NCBI GenBank assembly: GCA_022648295.1
Contig: JALCME010000026.1
Coordinates: forward strand, 1-61,164
Direction: 5' to 3'
Length of the DNA stretch: 61,164 nt
Origin: Bacteroides sp.
GTDB taxonomy: Bacteria; Bacteroidota; Bacteroidia; Bacteroidales; Bacteroidaceae
This document shows, piece by piece, positions 17,801 to 26,773 of this stretch (positions within the stretch are counted from its first letter, which is position 1; each line of letters starts with the position of its first letter). Below the pieces are notes generated by a model. The model was not told the DNA's origin. It saw only the letters and a program-made list of their open reading frames with translations, and ran no database searches. A program made the translations under genes and the position numbers.

Positions 17801-19015
17801 CAAGGAACCGGAGATGTGTTGGAGATTAAAATATCCGATACGGGGATAGGGATTAGCGACGAGGATAAAGCTCGGGTTTTTGAACGTTTTTATCAGGTTA
17901 AATCAAAAGGGGATGACGGTGGTGTTACCGGCAGTGGCATCGGATTAAGCCTTGTTCGTGATTTTATAACGTTGCATGGCGGGGAGGTCCGGGTATTTGA
18001 TAATATAGGTTCAGGCAGTGTCTTTGTGGTAGACATTCCTGTGAAGCAGATATTGACTTCCGATGTTGGTGAAAAGGCGGCGGAACATACAGAGCCCCTT
18101 GTTCCTGTTACAACGGAACATGAAGTGGTCAATGAGACAACGCATTCAGCTCAAAGCTTGACAGAAGAGCAAAATCCGGTGGAGGGGCAATCAGCCGCAA
18201 ACAATCAATCTGTGGCAGACGGCCAACCTCAGGGAGTAGATCGAGAAAAAGGGGAAGACAGAAAGCCTGTAGTTTTGATTGTGGATGATAATGAAGACTT
18301 TATTGCTTTTATGCGATATACATTAAGTATTTATTTTCAAGTGGAATCTGCATCCAATGGGAGGGAAGCATGGCAAATAATTCCAGAGCTTATGCCGGAT
18401 ATCATTGTTAGTGATGTCATGATGCCGGAAATGGATGGAAATGAGCTATGCCGTTGGGTGAAAACAGAAAAACGTACAAGCAATATTCCACTTATTTTGC
18501 TTACAGCCAAACAATCAGTGGAGAATAAAGTGGAGGGGTTGACTATTGGTGCGGATGACTATATTACAAAACCGTTTAATATGGAAGTTTTGGTTTTGCG
18601 GATGCGCAAGTTAATTGCTTTGAGTAAGAAAGATAAAACTCGTACCCATATTGAACCGGAGCCAAGTCAAATAGCAATAACTTCGTTAGATGAGAAGCTG
18701 GTTGAGAAAGCTATTCAGTATGTCGAGAACAATATGGCGCGGACCGATCTGTCAGTAGAAGAATTAAGTCATGAGTTAGGCATGAGTCGTGTTCATTTAT
18801 ATAAGAAACTCTTACAAATTACGGGTAAGACCCCTATAGAATTTATTCGTATTATCCGTTTAAAACGTGCTGCGCAATTGTTACGGGAAAGCCAGCAAAA
18901 TGTGTCGGAAATCGCCTACGAAGTCGGGTTTAATAATCCTAAGTATTTCAGCAAATATTTTAAAGAAGAATTTGGCGTTTTGCCTTCGGTATATCAGGAA
19001 AGAGAAGGCAAATAA
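14849..19015 (+). CDS. Hybrid two-component system (HTCS) sensor-regulator
   Basis: One-protein sensor, kinase and transcription factor that switches on the polysaccharide locus, 1388 residues. From this ATG a signal/anchor (MKKLILLILILL) leads to periplasmic Reg_prop propeller repeats (many D.G.lWIGT), a Y_Y_Y domain (about 700-780) and a membrane helix near 790-812. HisKA has phospho-acceptor H850 in NVSHELRTP, followed by a HATPase (NLLSNAFKFTPEGG, DTGIGIS), a receiver with D1189 in IVSDVMMPEMDG, and a C-terminal AraC helix-turn-helix (NVSEIAYEVGFNNPKYFSKYF). A 65-70 residue linker rich in Glu, Gln and Asn joins HATPase and receiver (about 1070-1140). Ligands of such sensors are usually oligosaccharides of the target glycan. 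Confidence 0.95.
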   Translation: MKKLILLILILLTPVSVLLAHGYMFKHLEVRDGLPNNQINAIFKDSEGFMWFGTASGLVRYDGYCFKIFRNYEADKTSLPDNYIENIFEDGDGRLWVCTGQSVYTLYDRFTGTFVQNIRQWMWNVGIDGTPRRVFVDKQKTLWFAVDGKGLYYYPKGAKLAKEVSLGAKNDFVGSITDIKECKDGIVFVYDNGRVICIDRKQHDLRWMLDDVVKELNNSRVDVFSLFVDAGENLWIYGAPGIWTYNLVRKEWQSQYYKEFNQSHNMIRSMAQDKQGRIWFGKDQDGIDIWNMRTGEKISLVYHADDERGLPNNTVNVLYEDCDGIMWVGTYKKGVAYYHESIYKFALNHLGDVNCIEEDQNENLWLGTNDAGLIHWNPNTNEQKTYKCSDVNTVSSNVIVCLLRARNNKLWIGTFWEGLNCFDGKRFLHYKNIPGNTNSLSNNNVWSLAEDKDGNIWIGTLGGGLQCLNPMTGQFTTYNMTNSNIISNHIASICMTRDNRLIIGTSSSGLSILDLTTRKFTNLVGNLAGTVRFSNQSINQVFEDSRGLIWIGTRDGLNLYDPRRDLLQIVSVGGDNSKQFIAGITEDENKNLWVTTANGIMNIVPSIDTKDGTYNLRVYTYDDKDGLQSCEFNQRSVKRLTSGEIVIGGLYGINSFFPDNIKYNKTLPKVIFTGFQLFNTDVEIGKSYGGRVLLKKALNEAREITLDYKQNVFTVLFASDNYILPDKTQYVYKLEGFNEDWMKGSADVHRVTYTNLAPGTYVLKVRAVNSDSYTGTKESTLKIIILPPFWMTPWAYIVYALLLLGILVIARNEILRRERNKFRIHQMEQEVQKNEEISQMKFRFFTNVSHELRTPLTLIISPLETMMKETIDRGHLDQIKMMHRNALRLLNLVNQLLDFRKSEVTGLKLNLSEGEIVEFIHTICNSFLMLSEKKNVHLTFFSAVDSLNMLFDEDKIGKVVMNLLSNAFKFTPEGGRVDVALELIQGTGDVLEIKISDTGIGISDEDKARVFERFYQVKSKGDDGGVTGSGIGLSLVRDFITLHGGEVRVFDNIGSGSVFVVDIPVKQILTSDVGEKAAEHTEPLVPVTTEHEVVNETTHSAQSLTEEQNPVEGQSAANNQSVADGQPQGVDREKGEDRKPVVLIVDDNEDFIAFMRYTLSIYFQVESASNGREAWQIIPELMPDIIVSDVMMPEMDGNELCRWVKTEKRTSNIPLILLTAKQSVENKVEGLTIGADDYITKPFNMEVLVLRMRKLIALSKKDKTRTHIEPEPSQIAITSLDEKLVEKAIQYVENNMARTDLSVEELSHELGMSRVHLYKKLLQITGKTPIEFIRIIRLKRAAQLLRESQQNVSEIAYEVGFNNPKYFSKYFKEEFGVLPSVYQEREGK

Positions 19016-19149
19016 CAAAGAATACCTATTGCGGAAACATTCTAGATGGTGTGATAATCAAATCGTTCCTTATCGTTCAACATTGAGAAACAGATGTTTC
19101 AGCGTTATTTTCTATTTTTACACCATAGAAATAACTTAAATGCAATAAT

Positions 19150-22011
19150 ATGAATTTGAAGAACACTTCGTTTTGCGTTCTTATTGGATTACTCTTTATT
19201 ACGCGCTCTGCCTGGGGATACGAGAGAACAAGCAATGGTGTCGTTATTTCCGTTAATCAAAAATTGTGTACAGATACACGCTTGGTGCGGATAGAAGTAA
19301 TGGGTGATCAGTTAATTCGGGTGTCGGCAACTCCTGAAAGGCAATTTCCTAAAGATCAGAGTTTAATTATTATTCCCCGGAAAGAAAAGGTGGATTTTGG
19401 TGTGGAGGAAAATAAGGACTATGTCATCGTAACGACGTCTAAAGTTCATGCCATTGTTTCGAAGACAACAGGACAGGTTCATTTTACTGATACTTCCGGT
19501 AAGTTGATTCTCTTGGAAGAACAGAGAGGCAGGAGTTTTAAACCGATTGAGATAGAAGGAACAAAAGCCTATACCGTACGACAACTCTTTCAATCTCCTG
19601 ATGATGAGGCATTTTATGGACTAGGACAGCACCAGGCGGATGAATTTAATTATAAAGGGAAAAACGAAGAACTCTTTCAATATAACACTAAAGTATCCGT
19701 ACCTTTTGTTGTCTCAAATAAAAATTACGGCATTCTATGGGATAGTTATTCCTTTTCCCGTTTTGGGGACGACCGGGACTATTCCCAATTGCAGCATGTC
19801 TTTAAGTTATATGATAAAACGGGTAAGGAAGGGGGACTGACGGGAACTTATGTTGCGGCCGGTGAAATGCATACTCCACTTGTGCGTGTAGAAGATTCCC
19901 TCTATTTTGAGAATCAAAAATCAATAGTGAATCTGCCGGAACACTTTCCTCTCAATGGGGCAAATGTGACTTATGAAGGTGAAATAGAGCCGGAAGAAAA
20001 CGGTTTATTCCACTTTATTTTGTATTATGCCGGTTACATCCGGGTCTATGTTGACAATAAGTTGGTTGTACCTGAACGCTGGCGTACGGCATGGAATCCT
20101 AATAGCTATAAGTTTGCTCTAAGGTTGGAAGCCGGTAAGCGAGTGCCTGTTAAAGTGGAATGGTGTCCGGACGGTGCTGTATCTTATTGTGGGTTGCGTG
20201 TTCTTTCTCCCGTTTCGGCGGCGGAACAGAATAAACAGGCGTGGTGGAGTGAAATGAATCCCTGTATTGATTATTATTTTGTTTATGGGAAAGACATGGA
20301 TGATATTATCAGCGGTTACCGTACCCTGACTGGAAAATCGCAGATTATGCCGAAATGGGCAATGGGCTTTTGGCAGAGTAGAGAGCGCTATAAAACGCAA
20401 GATCAACTACTTGGAGTTTTAAAGGAGTTCCGTCAGCGTGAGATTCCGATAGACAACATCATACTTGATTGGAACTATTGGCCTGAGGATGCATGGGGAA
20501 GCCATCAATTTGACAAAACACGTTTTCCCGATCCCAAAGGAATGATTGATTCCATTCATGCGCTGCACGCCAAACTCATGATTTCCGTATGGCCTAAGTT
20601 TTATCTTACTACCGAACACTATAAAGAATTTGATAAGCGGGGTTGGATGTATCAACAGGCAATTAAAGATAGCATACGCGATTGGGTAGGTCCGGGTTAC
20701 ATCGGTTCTTTCTATGATGCTTACTCCAAAGGGGCTCGTAAATTATTCTGGGATCAGATTGATACCTGCCTTTATTCCTTGGGAGTTGATTCGTGGTGGA
20801 TGGATGCAACAGAACCGAATGTGCGCGACTGTACGGATATGGATTATCGGAAAAAACTTTGCGGACCAACAGCTTTGGGTCCATCTACGGAATATTTTAA
20901 TGCTTATGCTTTAATGAATGCCGAAGCCATTTACAATGGACAGAGAGGAGTAGAGCCTAATAAACGCGTATTCTTGTTGACTCGTTCCGGCTTTGCCGGT
21001 CTACAGCGCTATTCCACTGCTACATGGAGCGGTGACATTGCAACACGCTGGGAAGATATGAAAGCACAAATATCTGCCGGATTGAATTTTGCTGTAAGCG
21101 GCATTCCTTATTGGACAATGGACATAGGTGGATTTTGTGTAGAGAAGCGTTATGAAAAAGGACAATGGATTTATGACAAAACCGGTATGGAAAATGCTGA
21201 TTATAAGGAATGGCGTGAGCTTAATACACGATGGTATCAATTCGGGGCATTTTGTCCTTTGTTTCGTTCACACGGGCAATTTCCTTATCGTGAAGTCTGG
21301 AATATTGCCCCTGAAGGACATCCTGCCTATAAGTCCATGTTGTATTATACCAAGTTGCGTTATAATTTGATGCCTTATATTTATTCGTTAGCGGGAATGA
21401 CCTATTTCAGGGATTACACCATCATGCGTCCGTTGGTCATGGACTTTACTTCAGATAAGAAAGTGAATGATATCGGAGACGAATATATGTTTGGATCTGC
21501 CTTTTTGGTTGCTCCGGTCTATCAATACAGGGCACGCAGTCGTGAAGTGTATTTCCCTGCTCCTTGTGGTTGGTATGATTTTTATACGGGGCAATATATA
21601 AAAGGAGGACAACGATTGATGGTCGATGCTCCTTATAGCCATATGCCGTTGTTTGTACGTGAGGGAGCTATTATTCCTTATGGCCCCGACATGCAGTACA
21701 GTGATGAAAAGCCAGCGAAAACAATTACTTTGTATGTTTATAGCGGGCAGGACGGAGAGTTTACGCTTTATGAGGATGAAGGGGTGAATTATGATTATGA
21801 AAAGGGAGCACACGCGGAAATCCCATTTACTTTTAATGATAAAGCCGGGACTTTGACGATTGGTGATCGTCAGGGCAGTTTCCCGGGAATGCTGCAAGAA
21901 CGTGTCTTTAATGTAGTGAGAGTATGTAAGGATAAGCCCCAACCTTTTGACTTGGGAGTAAAAGGCGTGGTAGTGAAATATAATGGGAAGCGTCAATGTG
22001 TCAAATTATGA
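19150..22011 (+). CDS. GH31 alpha-xylosidase-type glycosidase with PA14 insert
   Basis: Exo-acting retaining glycosidase of 953 residues, predicted to remove xylose from the non-reducing end of xyloglucan oligosaccharides. The signal peptide ends near G23, with no lipobox. An N-terminal beta-sandwich (25-240) is interrupted by a PA14-like domain (about 255-370: YEGEIEPEENGLFHFILYYAGYIRVYVDNK), as in characterised xyloglucan-active GH31 xylosidases. The catalytic barrel has nucleophile D552 in WWMDATEP and acid/base D629 in WSGDIA. C-terminal beta domains include the DUF5110-like part. The stop overlaps the next start (ATGA). First gene of the GH31-GH2-GH3-GH95 operon, 134 bp after the HTCS gene. 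Confidence 0.92.
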   Translation: MNLKNTSFCVLIGLLFITRSAWGYERTSNGVVISVNQKLCTDTRLVRIEVMGDQLIRVSATPERQFPKDQSLIIIPRKEKVDFGVEENKDYVIVTTSKVHAIVSKTTGQVHFTDTSGKLILLEEQRGRSFKPIEIEGTKAYTVRQLFQSPDDEAFYGLGQHQADEFNYKGKNEELFQYNTKVSVPFVVSNKNYGILWDSYSFSRFGDDRDYSQLQHVFKLYDKTGKEGGLTGTYVAAGEMHTPLVRVEDSLYFENQKSIVNLPEHFPLNGANVTYEGEIEPEENGLFHFILYYAGYIRVYVDNKLVVPERWRTAWNPNSYKFALRLEAGKRVPVKVEWCPDGAVSYCGLRVLSPVSAAEQNKQAWWSEMNPCIDYYFVYGKDMDDIISGYRTLTGKSQIMPKWAMGFWQSRERYKTQDQLLGVLKEFRQREIPIDNIILDWNYWPEDAWGSHQFDKTRFPDPKGMIDSIHALHAKLMISVWPKFYLTTEHYKEFDKRGWMYQQAIKDSIRDWVGPGYIGSFYDAYSKGARKLFWDQIDTCLYSLGVDSWWMDATEPNVRDCTDMDYRKKLCGPTALGPSTEYFNAYALMNAEAIYNGQRGVEPNKRVFLLTRSGFAGLQRYSTATWSGDIATRWEDMKAQISAGLNFAVSGIPYWTMDIGGFCVEKRYEKGQWIYDKTGMENADYKEWRELNTRWYQFGAFCPLFRSHGQFPYREVWNIAPEGHPAYKSMLYYTKLRYNLMPYIYSLAGMTYFRDYTIMRPLVMDFTSDKKVNDIGDEYMFGSAFLVAPVYQYRARSREVYFPAPCGWYDFYTGQYIKGGQRLMVDAPYSHMPLFVREGAIIPYGPDMQYSDEKPAKTITLYVYSGQDGEFTLYEDEGVNYDYEKGAHAEIPFTFNDKAGTLTIGDRQGSFPGMLQERVFNVVRVCKDKPQPFDLGVKGVVVKYNGKRQCVKL

Positions 22012-24512
22012 AACTTTTTTATTGTGTGTGTGGATTGTATAGCCTGCTTTTGATGCAGGCTTGCTCTTCTCCGAAAGAAATCCCTTCCCGGCGTATGGAT
22101 TTTACGGAAGGGTGGAGTTTCTATTTAGGGGATGATACTACTGCCGCCCGCCCGGGATACGATGACAGTGCCTGGAGGAGGTTGAATCTGCCCCATGACT
22201 GGGCCATTGAAGGTGAATTTGGAAAAGATAATCCTTCGGGGCCTAATGGAGGTGCATTGCCGGGCGGCGTTGGCTGGTATCGTAAGACTTTCAGATTGGA
22301 TAAAGCTGATGAAGGCAAGCAGTTGAGAATAGATTTTGATGGGGTGTATATGAATTCGGAAGTCTTTATCAATGGACATTCTTTAGGAGTACGTCCTTAT
22401 GGCTATATTTCTTTTAGTTATGATTTAACGCCTTATTTAAGGTGGGGAAAGAAGAATGTGATTGCGGTCCGGGTGGATAATTCCCAGCAGCCTAATTCAC
22501 GCTGGTATTCCGGATGTGGCATTTACCGTAATGTCTGGTTGACTAAAATGGACCCTGTGCATGTTGCTCATTGGGGGATTTATGTCACAGCAGATTCCGT
22601 TACAAAGAATAACGCCAAACTTATTTTGCGGACTAAGATAGAGAATCAGTTGGGTATAGATGCTCCCATTGAACTGGTTTCCGGGTTGCTTGATGAACAT
22701 AACCGGCTTGTGGCTTCCGTTTCTAGTCTGCTAACTTCTAAGAAAGGACAAGTGACGGAAGCTGTACAAACAATACCAGTAAAGAATCCCGAACTCTGGG
22801 ATGTGTCTCATCCTTATTTGTATCAAGTGAAAACAGAGCTTCGAGTGAATGGAAAGTTAGTGGATACTTACATCACTCCAACAGGTATCCGGAACTTCCG
22901 TTTTGATCCTCAGAAAGGATTTATACTGAATGGGCGGCGTGTAAAAATCAATGGTGTTTGCATGCATCATGATTTAGGATGCCTGGGAGCAGCGATAAAT
23001 ACCCGTGCTATTGAGCGGCAACTGAAAATACTGAAGAATATGGGATGCAATGGAATACGTTGCTCTCACAATCCGCCGGCACCGGAATTACTTGATCTTT
23101 GTGATAAAATGGGCTTTATTGTGATGGATGAGGCTTTTGATATGTGGAGGATGAGAAAAACAATCTATGATTATGCCCGCTACTTTGATCAGTGGTATGA
23201 ACGGGACTTAACTGATTGGGTACTTCGGGATCGTAATCATCCGTCCGTCTTTATGTGGAGCATCGGCAATGAAGTGTTGGAACAATGGTCTGATGCCAAA
23301 ACTGATACTTTAAGTCTGGAAAAGGCAAATCTGGTTCTTAATTTGGGACAGGACTCCACGCTATTAGCCAAGAAGGGTGAGATGAGTGTAAATTCCCTAC
23401 TTTGCAAGAAGATGACTGAAATTGTAAAGTCTCTGGATTCTACAAGACCGGTTACTGCGGGGTGCAACGAACCTAATCCGAACAATCATTTATTTCGTTC
23501 GGGAGCATTAGACCTTATTGGTTATAACTACCATGATAATTGGTTTGCAAGTGTAGCCGAGAACTTTCCGGGGAAACCATTTATTGTTACGGAAAGTGTC
23601 TCCGGACTGATGACTCGCGGGTATTATAGAATGCCAAGTAATAAGATGTTTATCTGGCCGGAGAGATGGGATAAACCATTTTATGATGAAAGTTTTTCTT
23701 GTTCTTCATATGATAATTGCCATGTTCCCTGGGGGACTTCGCACGAGATGATGTTACGGGATGTTAAGAATAATGATTTTATAAGCGGCCAGTATATCTG
23801 GACCGGGTTTGATTATATAGGTGAACCGACCCCTTATGGTTGGCCCGCAAGGAGTTCTTATTTTGGTATAATTGATTTGGCAGGCTTTCCTAAGGACGTA
23901 TACTATTTGTATCAGTCTGAATGGACTGATAAGAGCGTCTTACATTTATTCCCTCATTGGAATTGGGTACCGGGACAAGATATCGATATGTGGGCTTATT
24001 ATAACAATGCCGATGAAGTGGAATTGTTTATTAATGGAAAATCGCAGGGAATCCGAAAGAAAGGTAAGAATGACTGCCATGTAGTATGGTGTGTTAAATA
24101 TGAACCGGGAGTGGTAAAAGCTATTTCCCGTAGGAATGGTGAAACTGTTCTTGAACGCGAAATTCATACTGCGGGACCACCAGCTCAAGTCTGTTTGATA
24201 CCGGATCGAACTGAGATTAACGCTGATGGCAAGGATTTGAGCTTTGTTACAGTTGAGATTCGGGATAAAGATGGACATATTTGTCCAAATGCGAATAATT
24301 TGGTGACTTTCAGTGTGGAAGGTGCTGGCTTTATAGCTGGTGTGGATAATGGGAGCCCTATTTCCATGGAACGGTTTAAAGCAAATCATCGCAGAGCTTT
24401 TTATGGAAAATGTTTGGCAGTCATACAAAATAACGGTACTTTAGGCGGCATAAAATTGATTGCAGCTTCCGATGGTTTGAAGGCTGACGTGGTCACCATT
24501 AAAGCCAAATGA
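22008..24512 (+). CDS. GH2 beta-galactosidase-type lipoprotein
   Basis: Retaining exo-glycosidase of 834 residues, predicted to remove beta-galactose from xyloglucan side chains. ATG 22008 overlaps the GH31 stop by 4 bases and starts a good lipoprotein signal (lipobox LMQAC, C19). ATG 21996 would add four residues before it. The residues after C19 (SSPKE) lack the acidic surface signal, which suggests a periplasm-facing lipoprotein. Domains run jelly-roll (30-185), Ig-like (190-300) and barrel with acid/base E422 in SIGNEV and nucleophile E529 in IVTESVSG, then a DUF4982 domain and a C-terminal Ig-like domain. Specificity within GH2 is inferred from neighbours. Confidence 0.9.
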   Translation: MKLFYCVCGLYSLLLMQACSSPKEIPSRRMDFTEGWSFYLGDDTTAARPGYDDSAWRRLNLPHDWAIEGEFGKDNPSGPNGGALPGGVGWYRKTFRLDKADEGKQLRIDFDGVYMNSEVFINGHSLGVRPYGYISFSYDLTPYLRWGKKNVIAVRVDNSQQPNSRWYSGCGIYRNVWLTKMDPVHVAHWGIYVTADSVTKNNAKLILRTKIENQLGIDAPIELVSGLLDEHNRLVASVSSLLTSKKGQVTEAVQTIPVKNPELWDVSHPYLYQVKTELRVNGKLVDTYITPTGIRNFRFDPQKGFILNGRRVKINGVCMHHDLGCLGAAINTRAIERQLKILKNMGCNGIRCSHNPPAPELLDLCDKMGFIVMDEAFDMWRMRKTIYDYARYFDQWYERDLTDWVLRDRNHPSVFMWSIGNEVLEQWSDAKTDTLSLEKANLVLNLGQDSTLLAKKGEMSVNSLLCKKMTEIVKSLDSTRPVTAGCNEPNPNNHLFRSGALDLIGYNYHDNWFASVAENFPGKPFIVTESVSGLMTRGYYRMPSNKMFIWPERWDKPFYDESFSCSSYDNCHVPWGTSHEMMLRDVKNNDFISGQYIWTGFDYIGEPTPYGWPARSSYFGIIDLAGFPKDVYYLYQSEWTDKSVLHLFPHWNWVPGQDIDMWAYYNNADEVELFINGKSQGIRKKGKNDCHVVWCVKYEPGVVKAISRRNGETVLEREIHTAGPPAQVCLIPDRTEINADGKDLSFVTVEIRDKDGHICPNANNLVTFSVEGAGFIAGVDNGSPISMERFKANHRRAFYGKCLAVIQNNGTLGGIKLIAASDGLKADVVTIKAK

Positions 24513-24554
24513 AAATAAATTTGCCTGGAAAATCTTGGAATAAAACATATATTT

Positions 24555-26768
24555 ATGAGAAAACATGTTATCGCAGCCATTTTTTGTGCCTGTTCTTTTA
24601 GTGTATTAATGGCACAAACTCCTATTTATTTAGATGATAATCAACCTATTGAAGCTCGTGTCAAAGATGCTTTAAGTCGAATGACTCTGGAGGAAAAGGT
24701 TGCATTGTGTCATGCGCAGAGTAAATTTAGTACTCCGGGAGTTCGTCGATTAGGTATTCCCGAAATTTGGATGAGTGACGGGCCTCATGGTGTTCGTGCA
24801 GAAATTAATTGGAACGATTGGGGATATGCTAATTGGACAAATGATAGTATTACTGCTTTTCCGGCTTTGACTTGTCTGGCTGCTACATGGAATCCTGAGA
24901 TGGCAGCGATCTATGGTAAATCCGTTGGTGAAGAAGCCCGTTATCGTAGAAAAGATATTTTATTGGGACCGGGGCTTAATATTTACCGGACTCCACTCAA
25001 TGGGCGTAACTTTGAATATATGGGTGAAGATCCGTATCTGACAAGTGTGATGTGTGTACCATATATTCAGGGAGTGCAGAAAAATGGAGTTGCAGTGTGT
25101 GTTAAACACTATGTTTTAAATAACCAGGAAAAATGGCGCGGGCATATTGATGTGGAACTGAGTGACCGTGCATTGTATGAAATTTATCTGCCGGCTTTCA
25201 AAGCTGCTGTGCAGAAAGGAGAGGCATGGTCTATTATGGGATCTTACAATAAAGTTCGTGGTCAGCATGCTTGTCATAATGCATTGACCTTAAACAAAAT
25301 TTTAAAAGGAGATTGGGGATTTGACGGAGTCGTTGTTACCGATTGGGGAGGCTGCCATGATACTTATGAGGCTGCAATGAACGGGTTGGATATAGAAATG
25401 GGCTCATATACCAATGGCCTTACTTCGGAAAGCAAGTTCACTTATGATGATTATTACTTGGCTAAGCCTTATCTTCGGATGTTGAAAGAAGGAAAAGTGC
25501 CTGTGAGTACGGTGGATGACAAGGCATCGCGTATTCTTCGTCTTATCTTCCGTACCGGTATGAATCGTCATAAACCTTATGGCTCTTTGACTACCGAAGC
25601 ACATTATCAGGCTGCGCAGGAGATTGGAGATGAAGGCATTGTTCTTTTGAAGAATGCCCCTGTTAGTAAAAAAACATCTCCACTATTGCCTATTTCTGCT
25701 GAAAAGATAAATAAGATTTTGGTCGTTGGCGACAATGCCACCCGTATGTTGAATCAGGGGGGTGGTTCTTCCGAATTGAAAGTAAAGGACATGGTCTCTC
25801 CTCTTGATGGTTTGCGGGCGCTTTATGGGAATAAAATCGTATATACTAAAGGATATGCAGCGGGACGGGCTTTGTATGACCATGCAGATAAAATATCGCA
25901 GGCTGTTGAAGACTCACTTCGTATGGAAGCCGTCCGTCTGGCCAAGGATGCGGATCTTGTCATCTTGGTTGGAGGTTTGAATAAGAATCATTTTCAAGAT
26001 TGTGAAGGGGCCGACCGTTTGAGCTATGGTTTGCCTTTCGGACAGAATGAACTGATTGATGCTTTGACTGCGGTAAATAAAAACATGGTTTTGGTTTTGT
26101 TGAGTGGTAATGCTGTGGAAATGCCGTGGGTCAGGAAAGTTCCTGCCATTGTACAGGGTTGGTATCTCGGTTCCATGGGGGGAAAATCCATTGCCGACAT
26201 TTTAAGTGGCAGTGTGAACCCCAGTGGTAAATTGCCTTTCTCTTTCCCCGTGAAATTGACAGATTGCGGGGCTAATGCCTTTGATGAGCTGTGTTATCCG
26301 GGTGATAGCATCAAAGAGGTTTATAAGGAAGACATTTTAGTGGGTTATCGCTGGTACGATACCAAAAAGATTCCTGCTTTATTCTCCTTTGGGCATGGCT
26401 TGAGTTATACGACTTTTGCTTATGGCAAACCGGTGGTTTCTTCTAAAAAGATGGAAGGGAACGGAACGTTGACTGTGACCATTCCGGTTAAGAATACCGG
26501 TTCTGTTGCAGGTAAGGAAGTAGTACAACTTTATATCGGTGACGAGAAATGTAGTGTGATGCGTCCGGTTAAGGAATTAAAAGCATTTAGCAAAATTGCA
26601 TTACAGCCGGGTGAAGAGAAACAAGTGTCCTTCACTTTGAGCCCGGATGAATTGAAATATTATGATGATGTGAAGAAAGATTGGGTGGCAGAACCGGGTA
26701 AGTTTAAAGTTTATATCGGTTCTTCTTCAACAGATATTCGCGGAACAGTGGAGTTTGAATTGCTATAA
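24555..26768 (+). CDS. GH3 beta-glucosidase
   Basis: Exo-acting retaining beta-glucosidase of 737 residues with a cleavable signal (ends at MAQ, about residue 21), so probably periplasmic. The N-terminal barrel contains KHYVLNNQE and the nucleophile D263 in VVVTDWGG. The (alpha/beta)6 sandwich follows (about 360-580, with GGSSELKV), and a fibronectin-III-like domain closes the protein (about 640-735). Length and order are those of ordinary GH3 glucosidases. It would release backbone glucose after the side chains have been trimmed. It lies 42 bp after the GH2 gene and 5 bp before the GH95 gene. Confidence 0.93.
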   Translation: MRKHVIAAIFCACSFSVLMAQTPIYLDDNQPIEARVKDALSRMTLEEKVALCHAQSKFSTPGVRRLGIPEIWMSDGPHGVRAEINWNDWGYANWTNDSITAFPALTCLAATWNPEMAAIYGKSVGEEARYRRKDILLGPGLNIYRTPLNGRNFEYMGEDPYLTSVMCVPYIQGVQKNGVAVCVKHYVLNNQEKWRGHIDVELSDRALYEIYLPAFKAAVQKGEAWSIMGSYNKVRGQHACHNALTLNKILKGDWGFDGVVVTDWGGCHDTYEAAMNGLDIEMGSYTNGLTSESKFTYDDYYLAKPYLRMLKEGKVPVSTVDDKASRILRLIFRTGMNRHKPYGSLTTEAHYQAAQEIGDEGIVLLKNAPVSKKTSPLLPISAEKINKILVVGDNATRMLNQGGGSSELKVKDMVSPLDGLRALYGNKIVYTKGYAAGRALYDHADKISQAVEDSLRMEAVRLAKDADLVILVGGLNKNHFQDCEGADRLSYGLPFGQNELIDALTAVNKNMVLVLLSGNAVEMPWVRKVPAIVQGWYLGSMGGKSIADILSGSVNPSGKLPFSFPVKLTDCGANAFDELCYPGDSIKEVYKEDILVGYRWYDTKKIPALFSFGHGLSYTTFAYGKPVVSSKKMEGNGTLTVTIPVKNTGSVAGKEVVQLYIGDEKCSVMRPVKELKAFSKIALQPGEEKQVSFTLSPDELKYYDDVKKDWVAEPGKFKVYIGSSSTDIRGTVEFELL

Positions 26769-26773
26769 GCAGA

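Noticed and set aside
18867..19139. 90-residue open frame overlapping the HTCS end
   Set aside because: It is an out-of-frame shadow of the AraC domain coding region, continuing into the intergenic gap.
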